64,000 bases of DNA from Rhodanobacter sp. Root480 (GCF_001426645.1 NZ_LMEX01000002.1:1-64000), one strand, 5' to 3'; counted from the stretch's first letter, positions 20,065 to 29,056 are shown. A program made the numbers and translations. The notes: generated from the letters alone by a model not told the origin.

Positions 20065-21705
20065 ATGGGATTCCTGCAAGAAGGGCCGCAACTGGCGCAT
20101 CCGTGGCGCAGCGATCGATTGCTGCACGACCTGCTCGATCGTGTGCTGCCGGCCGAACGCCGCGCGACACTGGATGCCGACCTCGCCGCCCTCGGCGACT
20201 ACGCACAGATGGCGTGGCAACGCGCCAGCGAAAGCACCCGACGCAAGCCGATACTGACCCAATGGGACGCGTGGGGCCGCCGCGTCGACCGGATCGAGCT
20301 GACCACGGCGTGGCAGGAAGGCCCCCAACTGACAACGCGGCACGCGGTGCTCGCCGCCGGCCATGCGCCGGGCGAATACGCGCGGCTGGAGGAGTTCGCC
20401 CGCGTCTACCTGTATCACGTGGCCAGCGAGTTCTACACCTGCCCGCTGGCAATGACCGACGGCGCCGCCACCGCGATCAAGGCCTCTGGCAACGCAGCGT
20501 TGATCGAGCGCGCGCTGCCACATTTCCTCAGCCGCGATCCGGCGCAGTTCTGGCTCAGCGGCCAATGGATGACCGAGAACATCGGCGGCTCCGATGTCAG
20601 CCACAGCGAAACGGTGGCGCGCCGCGATGGCGATGGCCAGTGGCGATTGCATGGCCGCAAGTGGTTCAGCTCGGCCGTGGTCGGCGAAGCGGCACTTGCG
20701 CTGGCCAGGCCCGAAGGCGCCGGTGAGGGCAACGCCGCGCTGGCACTGTTCTACGTGGAAACGATGGACGGCCAGCGGCGCAAGCCCGAGCTGATCATCG
20801 ACCGGCTGAAGGACAAACTCGGCACGCAGGAGCTGCCTACCGCGGAAATCCATCTCGACGGCCTGCCCGCCTGGCCCGTCGGCGAGCTGGCCCACGGCGT
20901 GCGCCAGGTGGCGCCGATGCTCAACGTCACCCGCACCTGGAATGCCGTCTGCGCGGTGGCCAGCATGGCCCGGGCAATCAGCCTGGCGCGCGACTACGCC
21001 ACGCGGCGGCAGGCGTTTGGCCGTCCATTGATCGAGCAGCCGCTGCACGCGCAGACGCTGGCGGACATGCAGGCCGAGTTCGAGGGCGCGTTCGCGCTGG
21101 CATTCGAAGTGGCGCATCTGCTGGGTCGGGTCGAGAGCGGCGCTGCGACCGCGCATGAAGCGGCGCTGCTGCGCCTGCTCACACCGCTGGCGAAACTGTG
21201 GACGGGAAAACTGGCGGTGAAACTGTGCTCCGAAGCGCTGGAAAGTTTCGGCGGCGCCGGCTACATCGAGGACACCGGCCTGCCCCAACTGCTGCGCGAC
21301 GCGCAGGTGTATCCGATCTGGGAAGGCACCACCAATGTGCTTTCGCTGGACAGTTTGCGGGCGCTGGCTGGCGAGGGATTGGCGGCGTTGCGATTGGCGG
21401 TCGACGGCTGGCTGGCCGGCAGTGACGACGCGGCAGCCACGACAGTCATCACGGGCGCGCTGGATGCGGCCACCGCGCATCTCGATCGGCATGGCGCCGA
21501 TCGTGCGTCGCTCGAAGCAGGCGCGCGCGGGTTGGCTTTCACCCTCGCCCGCTGCGCGGCGGCGGCGTTGCTGGCGCGTCAGGCGGCGTGGTCGGGGCGC
21601 AGCGGCGAGCGGCGGCCGGGGGCCGCGTTGCGCCGGTTTGTCAGCCATGGGCTCAATCGGTTGATTGCGCCGGATGCAGAGGACACTGGGTTGTTGCTGG
21701 GGTGA
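20065..21705 (+). CDS. Acyl-CoA dehydrogenase family protein, AidB-like
   Basis: 546 residues, the length of the AidB subfamily (E. coli AidB about 540) rather than the 380-residue core enzymes. FAD-binding features include WMTENIGGSDVS, the TRRQAFGRPL helix and the C-terminal PIWEGTTNVLSLD. AidB is induced in alkylation stress in E. coli, but the substrate here is unknown. The start at 20065 has GGGAGA eight bases upstream; the frame is open far upstream only because it is antisense to the glycosyltransferase gene. Confidence 0.88.
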   Translation: MGFLQEGPQLAHPWRSDRLLHDLLDRVLPAERRATLDADLAALGDYAQMAWQRASESTRRKPILTQWDAWGRRVDRIELTTAWQEGPQLTTRHAVLAAGHAPGEYARLEEFARVYLYHVASEFYTCPLAMTDGAATAIKASGNAALIERALPHFLSRDPAQFWLSGQWMTENIGGSDVSHSETVARRDGDGQWRLHGRKWFSSAVVGEAALALARPEGAGEGNAALALFYVETMDGQRRKPELIIDRLKDKLGTQELPTAEIHLDGLPAWPVGELAHGVRQVAPMLNVTRTWNAVCAVASMARAISLARDYATRRQAFGRPLIEQPLHAQTLADMQAEFEGAFALAFEVAHLLGRVESGAATAHEAALLRLLTPLAKLWTGKLAVKLCSEALESFGGAGYIEDTGLPQLLRDAQVYPIWEGTTNVLSLDSLRALAGEGLAALRLAVDGWLAGSDDAAATTVITGALDAATAHLDRHGADRASLEAGARGLAFTLARCAAAALLARQAAWSGRSGERRPGAALRRFVSHGLNRLIAPDAEDTGLLLG

Positions 21706-21721
21706 AGACGGTCGCGGCCAA

Positions 21722-21750
21722 AAAGCGTCGCGGCTGAAGCCGCTCCTACA
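21722..21750. repeat. Single GTAG-type REP element
   Basis: Reverse complement reads GTAGGAGCGGCTTCAGCCGC, one unpaired REP unit (GCGGCTTCAGCCGC palindrome) between the AidB-like and asparaginase-like genes. Confidence 0.8.
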
Positions 21751-21813
21751 GGGGTGCACGGCGCAGATGTGCGGGCGGGCTAAAATGCGTCATTCCCTCT
21801 ATTGGCCGACCCC

Positions 21814-22308
21814 ATGCAGCATCTGACCATCGTCACCACCGGCGGCACCATCGACAAGATCTATTTCGATGACAAGTCGGATTACAAGATCGGCGCGCCG
21901 CAGATCGGCGAAATCCTGACCCAGCTGGGCGTGGGCTTCCAGTTCGACGTGATTCCCATCCTGCGCAAGGACAGCCTGCACATGGCCGCCGAGGACCGCG
22001 CCCTGGTGCGTTCCACCATCGAGGCGCAGCCGCACCGGCACGTGCTGGTGACGCACGGCACCGACACCATGGTCGACACCGCCAGGGCGCTGGCCGACAT
22101 CAAGGGCAAGGTGATCGTGCTGACCGGCGCGCTCAACCCGGCGCGCTTCCAGGGCTCGGATGCAGTGTTCAACATCGGCTGCGCGGTGGCCGCGGTACAG
22201 ACCCTGCCCGACGGCGTCTACATCACCATGAACGGCCGCGTGTGGGACCCGGCCAAGGTGCGCAAGAACCGCGACGCCAACCGATTTGAGGAAGCGTCGG
22301 GGGCCTGA
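21814..22308 (+). CDS. Short asparaginase-like protein
   Basis: 164 residues corresponding to the N-terminal domain of L-asparaginase I/II. The catalytic Thr motif TTGGTIDK is at the N-terminus and the second catalytic loop is VTHGTDTMVDTA. Full asparaginases are about 330 residues; here the C-terminal domain is absent, and the reading frame ends just before a palindromic repeat. Stand-alone N-terminal-domain proteins of this size exist in Proteobacteria, so it need not be a truncated pseudogene. The ATG at 21814 gives the family-typical start MQHLTIVTTGG. Confidence 0.8.
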   Translation: MQHLTIVTTGGTIDKIYFDDKSDYKIGAPQIGEILTQLGVGFQFDVIPILRKDSLHMAAEDRALVRSTIEAQPHRHVLVTHGTDTMVDTARALADIKGKVIVLTGALNPARFQGSDAVFNIGCAVAAVQTLPDGVYITMNGRVWDPAKVRKNRDANRFEEASGA

Positions 22309-22325
22309 AAAGCCCGACATGTTGC

Positions 22326-22448
22326 TTCCCCCGCTTGAGGGGGAAGCTGCCCGGAGGGCTGATGGGGGCGCTCTTCCATCCCGCAAAAGCCAAGATCAAG
22401 AGCACCCCCATCCGCCTTCGGCACCTTCCCCCGCAAGCGGGGGGAGGA
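22326..22448. repeat. Intergenic inverted repeat, CTTCCCCC family
   Basis: Hairpins CTTCCCCCGC-TT-GAGGGGGAAG and CTTCCCCCGCAAGCGGGGGGAG lie at the two ends of a 120-nt block that also contains CGCCTTCGGCACC. It sits between the convergent asparaginase-like and ThrE-type genes. Confidence 0.8.
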
Positions 22449-22461
22449 AGCTTGTGGGGTG

Positions 22462-23733
22462 CTACAGCGAGCGCCTTGGCGAAATCAGCAAATCGCCGAA
22501 CATCAGCCCGGCCACGATCGACACCAGCAGGGTCAGCAGCAGCATCGCGGTGTCCAGGCCCAGCGGCGTATCGCGCTCCAGCAGGAACGACATGCTGCGA
22601 AAGCCCACGCTGCCCGGCACCAGCAGCAGGATGCCCGGCTCGCGGATCACGGCGCCGGGCTGGTGCGCATAGCGCGCGTACAGGTTGGAGAACGCGCCCA
22701 GCAGCAAGCCTCCCAGGAACACGCCGAACGGCGCCGCCGGCAACGCGCCGGAAATCTCTCCGCCCCAGCGCGTGGCCAGGTAACCCACGATCACCGCGCC
22801 GATCACCGCCGGCCAGTCGCGCAACGCGGCGCGAAACAGGATGGCGAACGCGACTGCGCCCACCAGCAGCGCCACGTAGTCGGTCCATGGCGGCAACGCC
22901 GGCAAGGCGTAGTCGCGCGCGTGGATGCCGGCGGCGGCGCACAGCTGCGTGGCGGCCACGGTGCCGAACACCAGTTTCAGCAGCGTCGCCATGGCGCCGC
23001 CCATGCGCGCCATGCCGGAAACCAGGTTCTGGCTGGAAATCTCGCGCACCGCGTTGGTCAGCGACATCCCCGGGACCAGGATGATCAGGCCCGCCAGCAC
23101 CACCGATTTGATCGCCAGCGGCACCACGAAGGCGCTCACCACGATCGCCACGGTAGTCGCCACCATCGCGCAGATCACGTCGCTGGCCACCGCCAGCCGC
23201 GGGCGCGTACCGGCGAGTATCGCGATCCAGCCGATGAGCACGCCGATCACGCCGGCGACCACCAGGTCGACCCACGAACTGTGCAGGAACAACGCTGCGA
23301 TCGCGGCGGCAGACAAGCCGTAGCTGGCGATGGTGCCCGCCTGCTCCCACGGCGTATCGGGGCGACCCAGCAGCCGCAACTGGCGAAAGCCTTCGCGCAG
23401 ATCCAGCTCACCCGCGATGGCGCGATCAGCGATATCGTCGGCGCGGCACAGGCGCGCCAGGTTCACCTCGCCCGGCGCCAGCCGCATCACCTGGGTGGTC
23501 TGCGCCACGCCTTCCTCGCCCTGCGCCATGTCGGTGAACGAGATGATGATGGCGGTGGGGCTGGACCACACATCCGCCACCAGCTCCAGCCGCTGCGCTG
23601 CGCCTGAAATGGCCATCTCCAGCCGTGGCGCGGAGGTGCCGTATTGATGCAGCCGCCGCGCCAGCTCCACCAGGAAGGCAATGCGCGTGTTGAGCGCGAT
23701 GGCCGCGAACGGCTGGCTGACGACCGCACTCAT
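22462..23733 (-). CDS. ThrE-type threonine/serine exporter
   Basis: 423 residues. The N-terminal half matches the ThrE cytoplasmic/proteolytic-like domain (DUF1212), and ten hydrophobic helices follow, the last five forming the DUF3815-like half. In Corynebacterium ThrE exports threonine and serine. Here both halves are on one chain, as in ThrE itself. The start MSAVVSQPF at 23733 overlaps the nfeD stop by 4 nt; upstream codons are antisense to nothing and lack similarity. Confidence 0.85.
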   Translation of the reverse strand: MSAVVSQPFAAIALNTRIAFLVELARRLHQYGTSAPRLEMAISGAAQRLELVADVWSSPTAIIISFTDMAQGEEGVAQTTQVMRLAPGEVNLARLCRADDIADRAIAGELDLREGFRQLRLLGRPDTPWEQAGTIASYGLSAAAIAALFLHSSWVDLVVAGVIGVLIGWIAILAGTRPRLAVASDVICAMVATTVAIVVSAFVVPLAIKSVVLAGLIILVPGMSLTNAVREISSQNLVSGMARMGGAMATLLKLVFGTVAATQLCAAAGIHARDYALPALPPWTDYVALLVGAVAFAILFRAALRDWPAVIGAVIVGYLATRWGGEISGALPAAPFGVFLGGLLLGAFSNLYARYAHQPGAVIREPGILLLVPGSVGFRSMSFLLERDTPLGLDTAMLLLTLLVSIVAGLMFGDLLISPRRSL

Positions 23734-24179
23734 GCCGCGGCGCGGACCTGCAGCGTGGTGCCCTGCACCGCCACCACCTCGACCGTGCTGCCTGCGGGCA
23801 GATCCGGCCCGCTGACCAGCCACTGACCGTCGCCCACGCGCGCCTTGCCGCGGCCGTTGATGATCGGTTCGATCAACTCGTAGCGCTGGCCGATCATCTG
23901 CTCGCCACGACGGTTCAAGCGCTCATTGCCCGGCTCGCTGCGCTCCAGCCGCGGCCGCAGAAACTTCGCGTAAAGCACGCAGGCCGCGAACGCCAGCACG
24001 CCAAACACGATCGCCTGCGCCAGCATCCCCAACGTCGGCACCACCCACAGCACCACGCCCATCGCGGCGGCGGCAATGCCTATCCACAACAGGAAATACC
24101 CCGGCAACAACAACTCCCCCGCGATCAGCAGCAAGGCGAGTATCCACCACAGGTAATGCGTAGAAATGGCCTCGAACAT
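23730..24179 (-). CDS. NfeD-family membrane protein
   Basis: 149 residues starting MFEAISTHYLWW. Two or three N-terminal membrane helices are followed by a C-terminal OB-fold domain (GKARVGDGQWLVSGPDLPAG), the short NfeD1b form. These proteins normally pair with a slipin/stomatin; the partner lies at 24658 but a DUF559 gene separates them. Coupled to the ThrE gene by a 4-nt overlap. Confidence 0.87.
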   Translation of the reverse strand: MFEAISTHYLWWILALLLIAGELLLPGYFLLWIGIAAAAMGVVLWVVPTLGMLAQAIVFGVLAFAACVLYAKFLRPRLERSEPGNERLNRRGEQMIGQRYELIEPIINGRGKARVGDGQWLVSGPDLPAGSTVEVVAVQGTTLQVRAAA

Positions 24180-24200
24180 GATGGTTTCCGTGAGAGTTTT

Positions 24201-24241
24201 GCTCCCCTCTCCCATTCATGGGAGAGGGGCGGGGGGAGAGG
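24201..24241. repeat. Palindromic repeat CCCCTCTCCC/GGGAGAGGGG
   Basis: CCCCTCTCCCAT-TC-ATGGGAGAGGGG is an almost perfect hairpin between nfeD and the DUF559 gene. The stop codon and last ten codons of the DUF559 gene lie within it. Confidence 0.85.
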
Positions 24242-24593
24242 GCACCAGCGCCGGGAAAGCCCGTTCGTCGACGACCTGCCGAATGCGGTCCAGCACACTC
24301 TCCGTTTGATTCAACACATCGTGATTCCAAAACCGCAGCACGATGAAACACTGCGATGCGAGCCACTGGTCACGCCGCTGATCATAAGCAACATCGTCGC
24401 CATGTTGTCCGCCATCGACCTCGATCACCACCCCGCGCTCCAGGCAGATGAAATCCACGATGTAGGGACCGAGGGGTTTCTGTCGCTTGAACTTCAGGCC
24501 CATGAAGCGATTCGCGCGCAGGTGATACCAGAGGTGCTGCTCCGCGGGTGTTTGCGTGGAGCGCATGGATTTGGCGTTGGTGAGGTTGTCCAT
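24216..24593 (-). CDS. DUF559 (PD-(D/E)XK endonuclease-like) protein
   Basis: 125 residues. The core RFMGLKFKRQKPLGPYIVDF, then VIEVDGGQH and FIVLRFWNHDVL, matches DUF559, a very-short-patch-repair-like nuclease fold with Asp, Glu and Lys/Gln residues in the expected places. The protein ends PSPPAPLP, encoded by the downstream palindrome, which also supplies the TGA stop. It is inserted between the nfeD and slipin genes and flanked by related palindromes on both sides. Biological role unknown. Confidence 0.82.
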   Translation of the reverse strand: MDNLTNAKSMRSTQTPAEQHLWYHLRANRFMGLKFKRQKPLGPYIVDFICLERGVVIEVDGGQHGDDVAYDQRRDQWLASQCFIVLRFWNHDVLNQTESVLDRIRQVVDERAFPALVPSPPAPLP

Positions 24594-24611
24594 GGTGTTC
24601 TTCGGCTCCTT

Positions 24612-24653
24612 GCCCTCTCCCCCGGCCCCTCTCCCGCTAGCGGGAGAGGGGAG
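24612..24653. repeat. Palindromic repeat CCCCTCTCCCGCTAGCGGGAGAGGGG
   Basis: Perfect hairpin around GCTAGC, with a further CCCTCTCCCC to its left, between the slipin and DUF559 genes. Same family as the copy at 24201. Confidence 0.85.
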
Positions 24654-24657
24654 CAAA

Positions 24658-25602
24658 TCAGCGTAGCGGCGGCTGAACGACGGTTTTCTGCTGGCCCAGC
24701 GACTCCTTCGCCAGTTCCGCGATGCCCGCCAGCGAGCCGAGGATGCCGGTGGCCTCGATCGGCAGCAGCAGCATTTTCTGGTTGGGGGATTTGGCCATTT
24801 CCTTCAGCGCGTCGACGTAGTTGTTGGCGACGAAATAGTTCAGCGCGTTGACGTTGCCGCCCTCGATCGCGTCGGACACCATTGTGGTGGCCTTGGCTTC
24901 GGCCGCGGCGGTGCGCTCGCGCGCTTCGGCGGCGCGGAAGGCGGCCTCTTTCTCGCCCTCGGCGGCCAGGATCACCGACTGCTTTTCGCCCTCCGCCTTC
25001 AGGATCGCCGCCTGGCGGAAACCCTCGGCGTCGAGGATGTTGGCGCGCTTTTCGCGCTCGGCCTTCATCTGCCGCGCCATCGCGTCGATCAGGTCGCGCG
25101 GCGGCGCGATGTCCTTGATCTCGATGCGGTTGACCTTCACGCCCCACGGGTGGGTGGCCTCGTCCACCACGCGCAGCAGCTTGGCGTTGATGGCGTCGCG
25201 CTGGCTGAGGCTTTCGTCCAGATCCATCGAGCCCAGCACGGTGCGGATGTTGGTCATGATCAGCGCCAGCGTGGCCTGCTCCAGGTTGGAGACTTCATAC
25301 GCCGCCTTGGACGCGTCCAGCACCTGGTAGAACACCACGCCATCCACGCCGACCACCGCGTTGTCCTTCGTGATCACGTCCTGCGAGGGCACGTCCAGCA
25401 CCTGCTCCATCATGTTGATCTTGCGTCCGACCGCCTGGTAGATCGGGATCAGGAAATGCAGCCCCGGGGTCAGCGTGCGGGTGTATTTGCCGAAAGTTTC
25501 CACGGTCCATTCGTAGCCCTGCGGCACGATGCGCACCAGCTTGACGATGCCGACCACCACCAGAAAAACAATGACCAGCGCCAGCAGTTGTCCCAATCCC
25601 AT
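24658..25602 (-). CDS. SPFH/Band 7 slipin (QmcA-like stomatin)
   Basis: 314 residues. One N-terminal membrane helix (about 6-24) is followed by the SPFH domain (IVPQGYEWTVETFGKYTRTL) and an Ala/Glu-rich coiled coil (EGEKQSVILAAEGEKEAAFR). Slipins form cage-like oligomers organising membrane microdomains and protein quality control, usually with NfeD. The NfeD partner is the next-but-one gene. Confidence 0.92.
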   Translation of the reverse strand: MGLGQLLALVIVFLVVVGIVKLVRIVPQGYEWTVETFGKYTRTLTPGLHFLIPIYQAVGRKINMMEQVLDVPSQDVITKDNAVVGVDGVVFYQVLDASKAAYEVSNLEQATLALIMTNIRTVLGSMDLDESLSQRDAINAKLLRVVDEATHPWGVKVNRIEIKDIAPPRDLIDAMARQMKAEREKRANILDAEGFRQAAILKAEGEKQSVILAAEGEKEAAFRAAEARERTAAAEAKATTMVSDAIEGGNVNALNYFVANNYVDALKEMAKSPNQKMLLLPIEATGILGSLAGIAELAKESLGQQKTVVQPPLR

Positions 25603-25662
25603 GACGTAACTCCATCCCCTGAAGAAGTCCTGAGTATAGGCGAGCGTCGCGGGCCAAAGCGG

Positions 25663-27045
25663 TTATCTCGGCGTGGTCTGCGGCAGCACCAAGGTCACCC
25701 GCAAACCACCGCCTTCGCGGTTGGCCAGCAGCACCCGGCCGCCGTGCGCCTCGGTGATTTCGCGCGCCAGGGCCAGGCCCAGGCCGGTGCCGGCGCGCTT
25801 GGTGGAATAGAACGGCAGCAGCGCCTGCGCCAACACGGTCTCGCTCATGCCCGGGCCGCGATCGGCCACCTCGATGCGCAGGTCGCGCCCGGCCTGCGTG
25901 ATGGCGAGCGACACCTCGTCCTCGTCGCCGCCGGCTTCGTGGGCGTTCTTGATCAGGTTGATCAGCACCTGCTCGACCTGCACCGCGTCGAACACGCCCG
26001 GCCGCTCCGGCGCCTCCCCCAGCAGGTGAAAGCGGCAGTGCAAGGCCAGCGCGTCGAGGAAAGGCTGCCATGCCACCGGCGCCAACCGCGGCGCGGGCAA
26101 CTTGGCGAAACTGGCGTAGCCGGCGATGAAACCGTGCAGATGGTTGGCCCGCTCGCCGATGGTGGCGAACACGCCCGGCAGCCGCGCCACGTCGCCGCGG
26201 CGGGCCAGCTCCGCGCCCGAGTGCGCCAGCGAGGAAATCGGCGCCAGTGAATTGTTCAACTCATGGCTGATCACCCGGATCACCCGCTTCCAGGTCGCCA
26301 CTTCCTGCCGCGACAACTCGCGCGTCATGCGGCGAAACAACTGCAAGCGGTGCGGTCGCCCCTGCAACCGGAACGCGCGCTGGGAAAGGTGGAAGGTTTC
26401 CTCCCCGCCATCCATTTCCACGCTGAGCAGGGCATCCTCGCCGCTTTCTACCGCCTGGCGCAGCGCGTCGGGGCCGGCGGCCAGCAATTGCGAGAAATCC
26501 ATCCCCTGCAGGCTGCGGCCGTTGTTGAACAGGTGGCGCGAGGCGATGTTGGCGTAGGCCACGCGGCCGATCGCATCGGTCAGCACCAGCGCCACCGGCG
26601 TGTTCTGCACCACGGTGTCCAGCAACAGTTCGCGCTGCACCAGGTGCTGGCGCTGTTCGCGCAGGGTCTGGCCCAGCGCGTTGTGCATGCGGATCAATTC
26701 ACCCAGTTCATCGCGCCGGTCCACGGCGATGGAGAAGCTGAAATCGCCATCGCGGTAGCTGGCCACCGCACCTTCCAGTGCGCGCAGCAAGCGGCTCACC
26801 GGCGCCATCACCACCCCGGCCAGCCAGAGCGCCAGCGGCAACAGCACGAGCAGGCTGATCAGCACGCCCCCATAGACACCCGCCGACGACGCATGCGCCG
26901 AAAACGACTCCTGGGTCTGCAGCCAGTGCAGCACCTGCGGCACGGGCCAGCGGCTGACACCGGCATAGATCAAGGCCCCCGCCACACCGGCCACGACCAG
27001 CAGGATGGTCAGCCGCATCCGCAGCGAGGTCAGCCAACGCCACAT
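25663..27045 (-). CDS. NtrY-like sensor histidine kinase of the permease cluster
   Basis: 460 residues. Two membrane helices (about 8-28 and 57-80) flank a short periplasmic loop, followed by HAMP, a PAS domain (about 140-230), a HisKA helix with the phospho-accepting His in VISHELNNSLAP and a HATPase with N-box NLIKNAHEAG and G-box GTGLGLA. It is the last gene of the minus-strand series and the natural partner of the sigma-54 response regulator at 27541. The small periplasmic loop suggests membrane-level or partner-mediated sensing. Confidence 0.92.
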   Translation of the reverse strand: MWRWLTSLRMRLTILLVVAGVAGALIYAGVSRWPVPQVLHWLQTQESFSAHASSAGVYGGVLISLLVLLPLALWLAGVVMAPVSRLLRALEGAVASYRDGDFSFSIAVDRRDELGELIRMHNALGQTLREQRQHLVQRELLLDTVVQNTPVALVLTDAIGRVAYANIASRHLFNNGRSLQGMDFSQLLAAGPDALRQAVESGEDALLSVEMDGGEETFHLSQRAFRLQGRPHRLQLFRRMTRELSRQEVATWKRVIRVISHELNNSLAPISSLAHSGAELARRGDVARLPGVFATIGERANHLHGFIAGYASFAKLPAPRLAPVAWQPFLDALALHCRFHLLGEAPERPGVFDAVQVEQVLINLIKNAHEAGGDEDEVSLAITQAGRDLRIEVADRGPGMSETVLAQALLPFYSTKRAGTGLGLALAREITEAHGGRVLLANREGGGLRVTLVLPQTTPR

Positions 27046-27060
27046 GGCGAGCTCCAGCCT

Positions 27061-27129
27061 GTGGGAGCGACTTCAGTCGCGATGCTTCTGCATGATCCGA
27101 AAGGCATCGCGACTGAAGTCGCTCCCACA
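27061..27129. repeat. GTGGGAG-variant REP pair
   Basis: GTGGGAGCGACTTCAGTCGC and its inverted partner with a 29-nt spacer, between the kinase gene and the small secreted protein gene. Confidence 0.85.
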
Positions 27130-27142
27130 AGAATCACACCCC

Positions 27143-27469
27143 TCAATGGCACTTGGCATCCATCGGCGTCTGCGCGCAATCCAGCGGCGGGCGGCCATCG
27201 GTCCACGGCAGGCCCAGGCCCAGCACCACGTTGCGGTCGTTGGGTCGCGGCGGCGGCTGGCCCACCGGGCCGCGCGGGCGATGGTCGTCGAACTCGAACG
27301 GACTGGGCGGCGGCGCGTCGAGCCGCGGCGATCCGACGCGGTAGTCGATGGCGGGCGACTCCGTTGCCGGGATCGTCCACTTTTGCGCGATGGTTGGCTG
27401 GGTCAAGGCGGCCTGGGCCACCAGCGCACCCAGCAGCAGTGCCGACAGCGGTGCCATTACGTATCGCAT
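27143..27469 (-). CDS. Small secreted Pro-rich protein of unknown function
   Basis: 108 residues. A Sec signal peptide (MRYVMAPLSALLLGALVAQA) precedes an 88-residue Pro/Asp/Arg-rich mature part without recognisable domain; two cysteines near the C-terminus (DCAQTPMDAKC) could form a disulfide. It lies between the response regulator and sensor kinase genes of the permease cluster, so an accessory role in sensing is possible. I do not recognise the family. Confidence 0.6.
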   Translation of the reverse strand: MRYVMAPLSALLLGALVAQAALTQPTIAQKWTIPATESPAIDYRVGSPRLDAPPPSPFEFDDHRPRGPVGQPPPRPNDRNVVLGLGLPWTDGRPPLDCAQTPMDAKCH

Positions 27470-27540
27470 GACAGTTCTCCCCCGAGACAGACGGCGCCCA
27501 TCTTTCTACGACCAGCGCGGCGCGGCAAGGCCATTGCATC

Positions 27541-28881
27541 TCAGTTTGACGACGCCAGGCCGTAGCGCTCCATGCGCCGGTACAGTGCCTGTCGCGACAG
27601 GCCCAGTTGTTGCGCTGCACGACTGACCACCCCGTCGGCCTTGTGCAACGCGCTTTCCACCACCTCGCGGCTGGGCTCGTCCAGGCTGCGCGCCACGCTG
27701 GAAACGTGCTGCGGCAGGTTGAGCAGCTCCGGTGTGATCGACCCGCCGCCCGAGAGCAATGCGGCGCGCTCGATGGCGTTTTTCAGCTCGCGCACGTTGC
27801 CCGGCCACGGGTAGCCGAGCAGCAGCTCGCGCGCCGCATCGCCCAGTTCGGCGCGGCCACCGAGGAAAAATTCGGCCAGCGGCAGGATGTCGTCGCTGCG
27901 CTCGCTCAACGGCGGCAGGTTTACCTCGATCACGTTGAGCCGGTAATACAAATCCTCGCGGAAGGTGCCGGCACGCACCATCGCCTTCAGGTCGGCATTG
28001 GTGGCGGAAAGCACGCGCACCTTCACCTGCCGCGTGCGCCCGGAACCTAGCCGCTCGTACTGGCCGGTTTCCAGCACGCGCAACAATTTCACCTGGCCGG
28101 ACAACGGCAGGTTGCCGATCTCGTCCAGGAACAAGGTGCCGCCATCGGCCAGCTCGAAGCGCCCCTCGCGCGCCTTGTTGGCGCCGGTATAGGCACCGGC
28201 ATCGGCGCCGAACAGCTCGGCCTCGATCAGCTCGCCGGGCAATGCACCGCAGTTCACCGCGATGAACGGGCCGCGCTTCACCGCGGAGTTCGCATGCACG
28301 ATCGCGGCGATGCGCTCCTTGCCGGCACCATTGGGACCGGTGATCAGCACCGGTACGTCCGAACGGGCGATCTGGCAGGCCAGCTCCAGCGTGCGCGCCA
28401 TCGCGTCGGAGGCGAACACCAGCCCGTCGAGCTGGTAGTTCTTGCGCAGCTGATCGCTGCGCTGGCGCCGCTCGCGCCGGCTGCGCGACACCTCGCGGGT
28501 GGATTCGGACAGCTCCAGCAGGTTCTCCACCGTGGCCAGCAGCTTGTTGTCGTCCCACGGCTTGGCCAGGTAATCGGCGGCGCCCGCCTTGACCAACTCC
28601 ACCGCGGTTTCCAGGTGCGTCCACGCGGTCAGCAGGATCACCGGCAAATCCGGATGCCGCTCGCGGATGGCGCGAAACAGCGCCACGCCCTCCTCGCCCG
28701 AGGTGGTATCGGCGGTGAAGTTCATGTCCTGGATCACCACATCCACCTGGCCACGCGCCAGCAACGCCAGCCCCTCGTCAGGCGTGAGCGCGGTAAGCGG
28801 CTTGATCTCGTTCAACGACAACGCCAGCGACAACGCCTCGCCCACGGCCGGGTTGTCGTCGATGACAAGGACAGTTCTCAT
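27541..28881 (-). CDS. NtrC-family sigma-54 response regulator of the permease cluster
   Basis: 446 residues starting MRTVLVIDDNPAVGEAL. The receiver domain holds its phospho-acceptor Asp in VVIQDMNF. The AAA+ domain has Walker A GPNGAGKE, the sigma-54 contact loop GAYTGA and Walker B GTLFLDEIG. A Fis-type helix-turn-helix ends the protein (AAQQLGLSRQALYRRMERYG). It should activate a sigma-54 promoter, and one is present upstream of the adaptor gene at the head of this cluster. ATG at 28881 is preferred to 28896 on family alignment. Confidence 0.93.
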   Translation of the reverse strand: MRTVLVIDDNPAVGEALSLALSLNEIKPLTALTPDEGLALLARGQVDVVIQDMNFTADTTSGEEGVALFRAIRERHPDLPVILLTAWTHLETAVELVKAGAADYLAKPWDDNKLLATVENLLELSESTREVSRSRRERRQRSDQLRKNYQLDGLVFASDAMARTLELACQIARSDVPVLITGPNGAGKERIAAIVHANSAVKRGPFIAVNCGALPGELIEAELFGADAGAYTGANKAREGRFELADGGTLFLDEIGNLPLSGQVKLLRVLETGQYERLGSGRTRQVKVRVLSATNADLKAMVRAGTFREDLYYRLNVIEVNLPPLSERSDDILPLAEFFLGGRAELGDAARELLLGYPWPGNVRELKNAIERAALLSGGGSITPELLNLPQHVSSVARSLDEPSREVVESALHKADGVVSRAAQQLGLSRQALYRRMERYGLASSN

Positions 28882-28964
28882 AGGCTTTCTGCACATGCGG
28901 TCATGGATGCCGCCAAGGCCGGGAAGGTTGCCATGACTTTCGGCGGACGTACGTCAATGATGCC

Positions 28965-29034
28965 TGCAGGAGCGACTTCAGTCGCGACGCTTTTCGGTTC
29001 GCGCAAGAGCATCGCCACTGAAGTCGCTCCCGCA
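28965..29034. repeat. GTAG-type REP pair, degenerate ends
   Basis: GCAGGAGCGACTTCAGTCGC and an inverted partner with one mismatch (GCCACTGAAGTCGCTCC), in the gap between the last permease and the response regulator gene. Confidence 0.8.
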
Positions 29035-29056
29035 TGTCGGTTTTGGTGGCGTTTCA

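Noticed and set aside
21814..22308. Pseudogene call for the short asparaginase
   Set aside because: Catalytic motifs are intact and no remnant of the C-terminal domain is present downstream, where a palindromic repeat follows.
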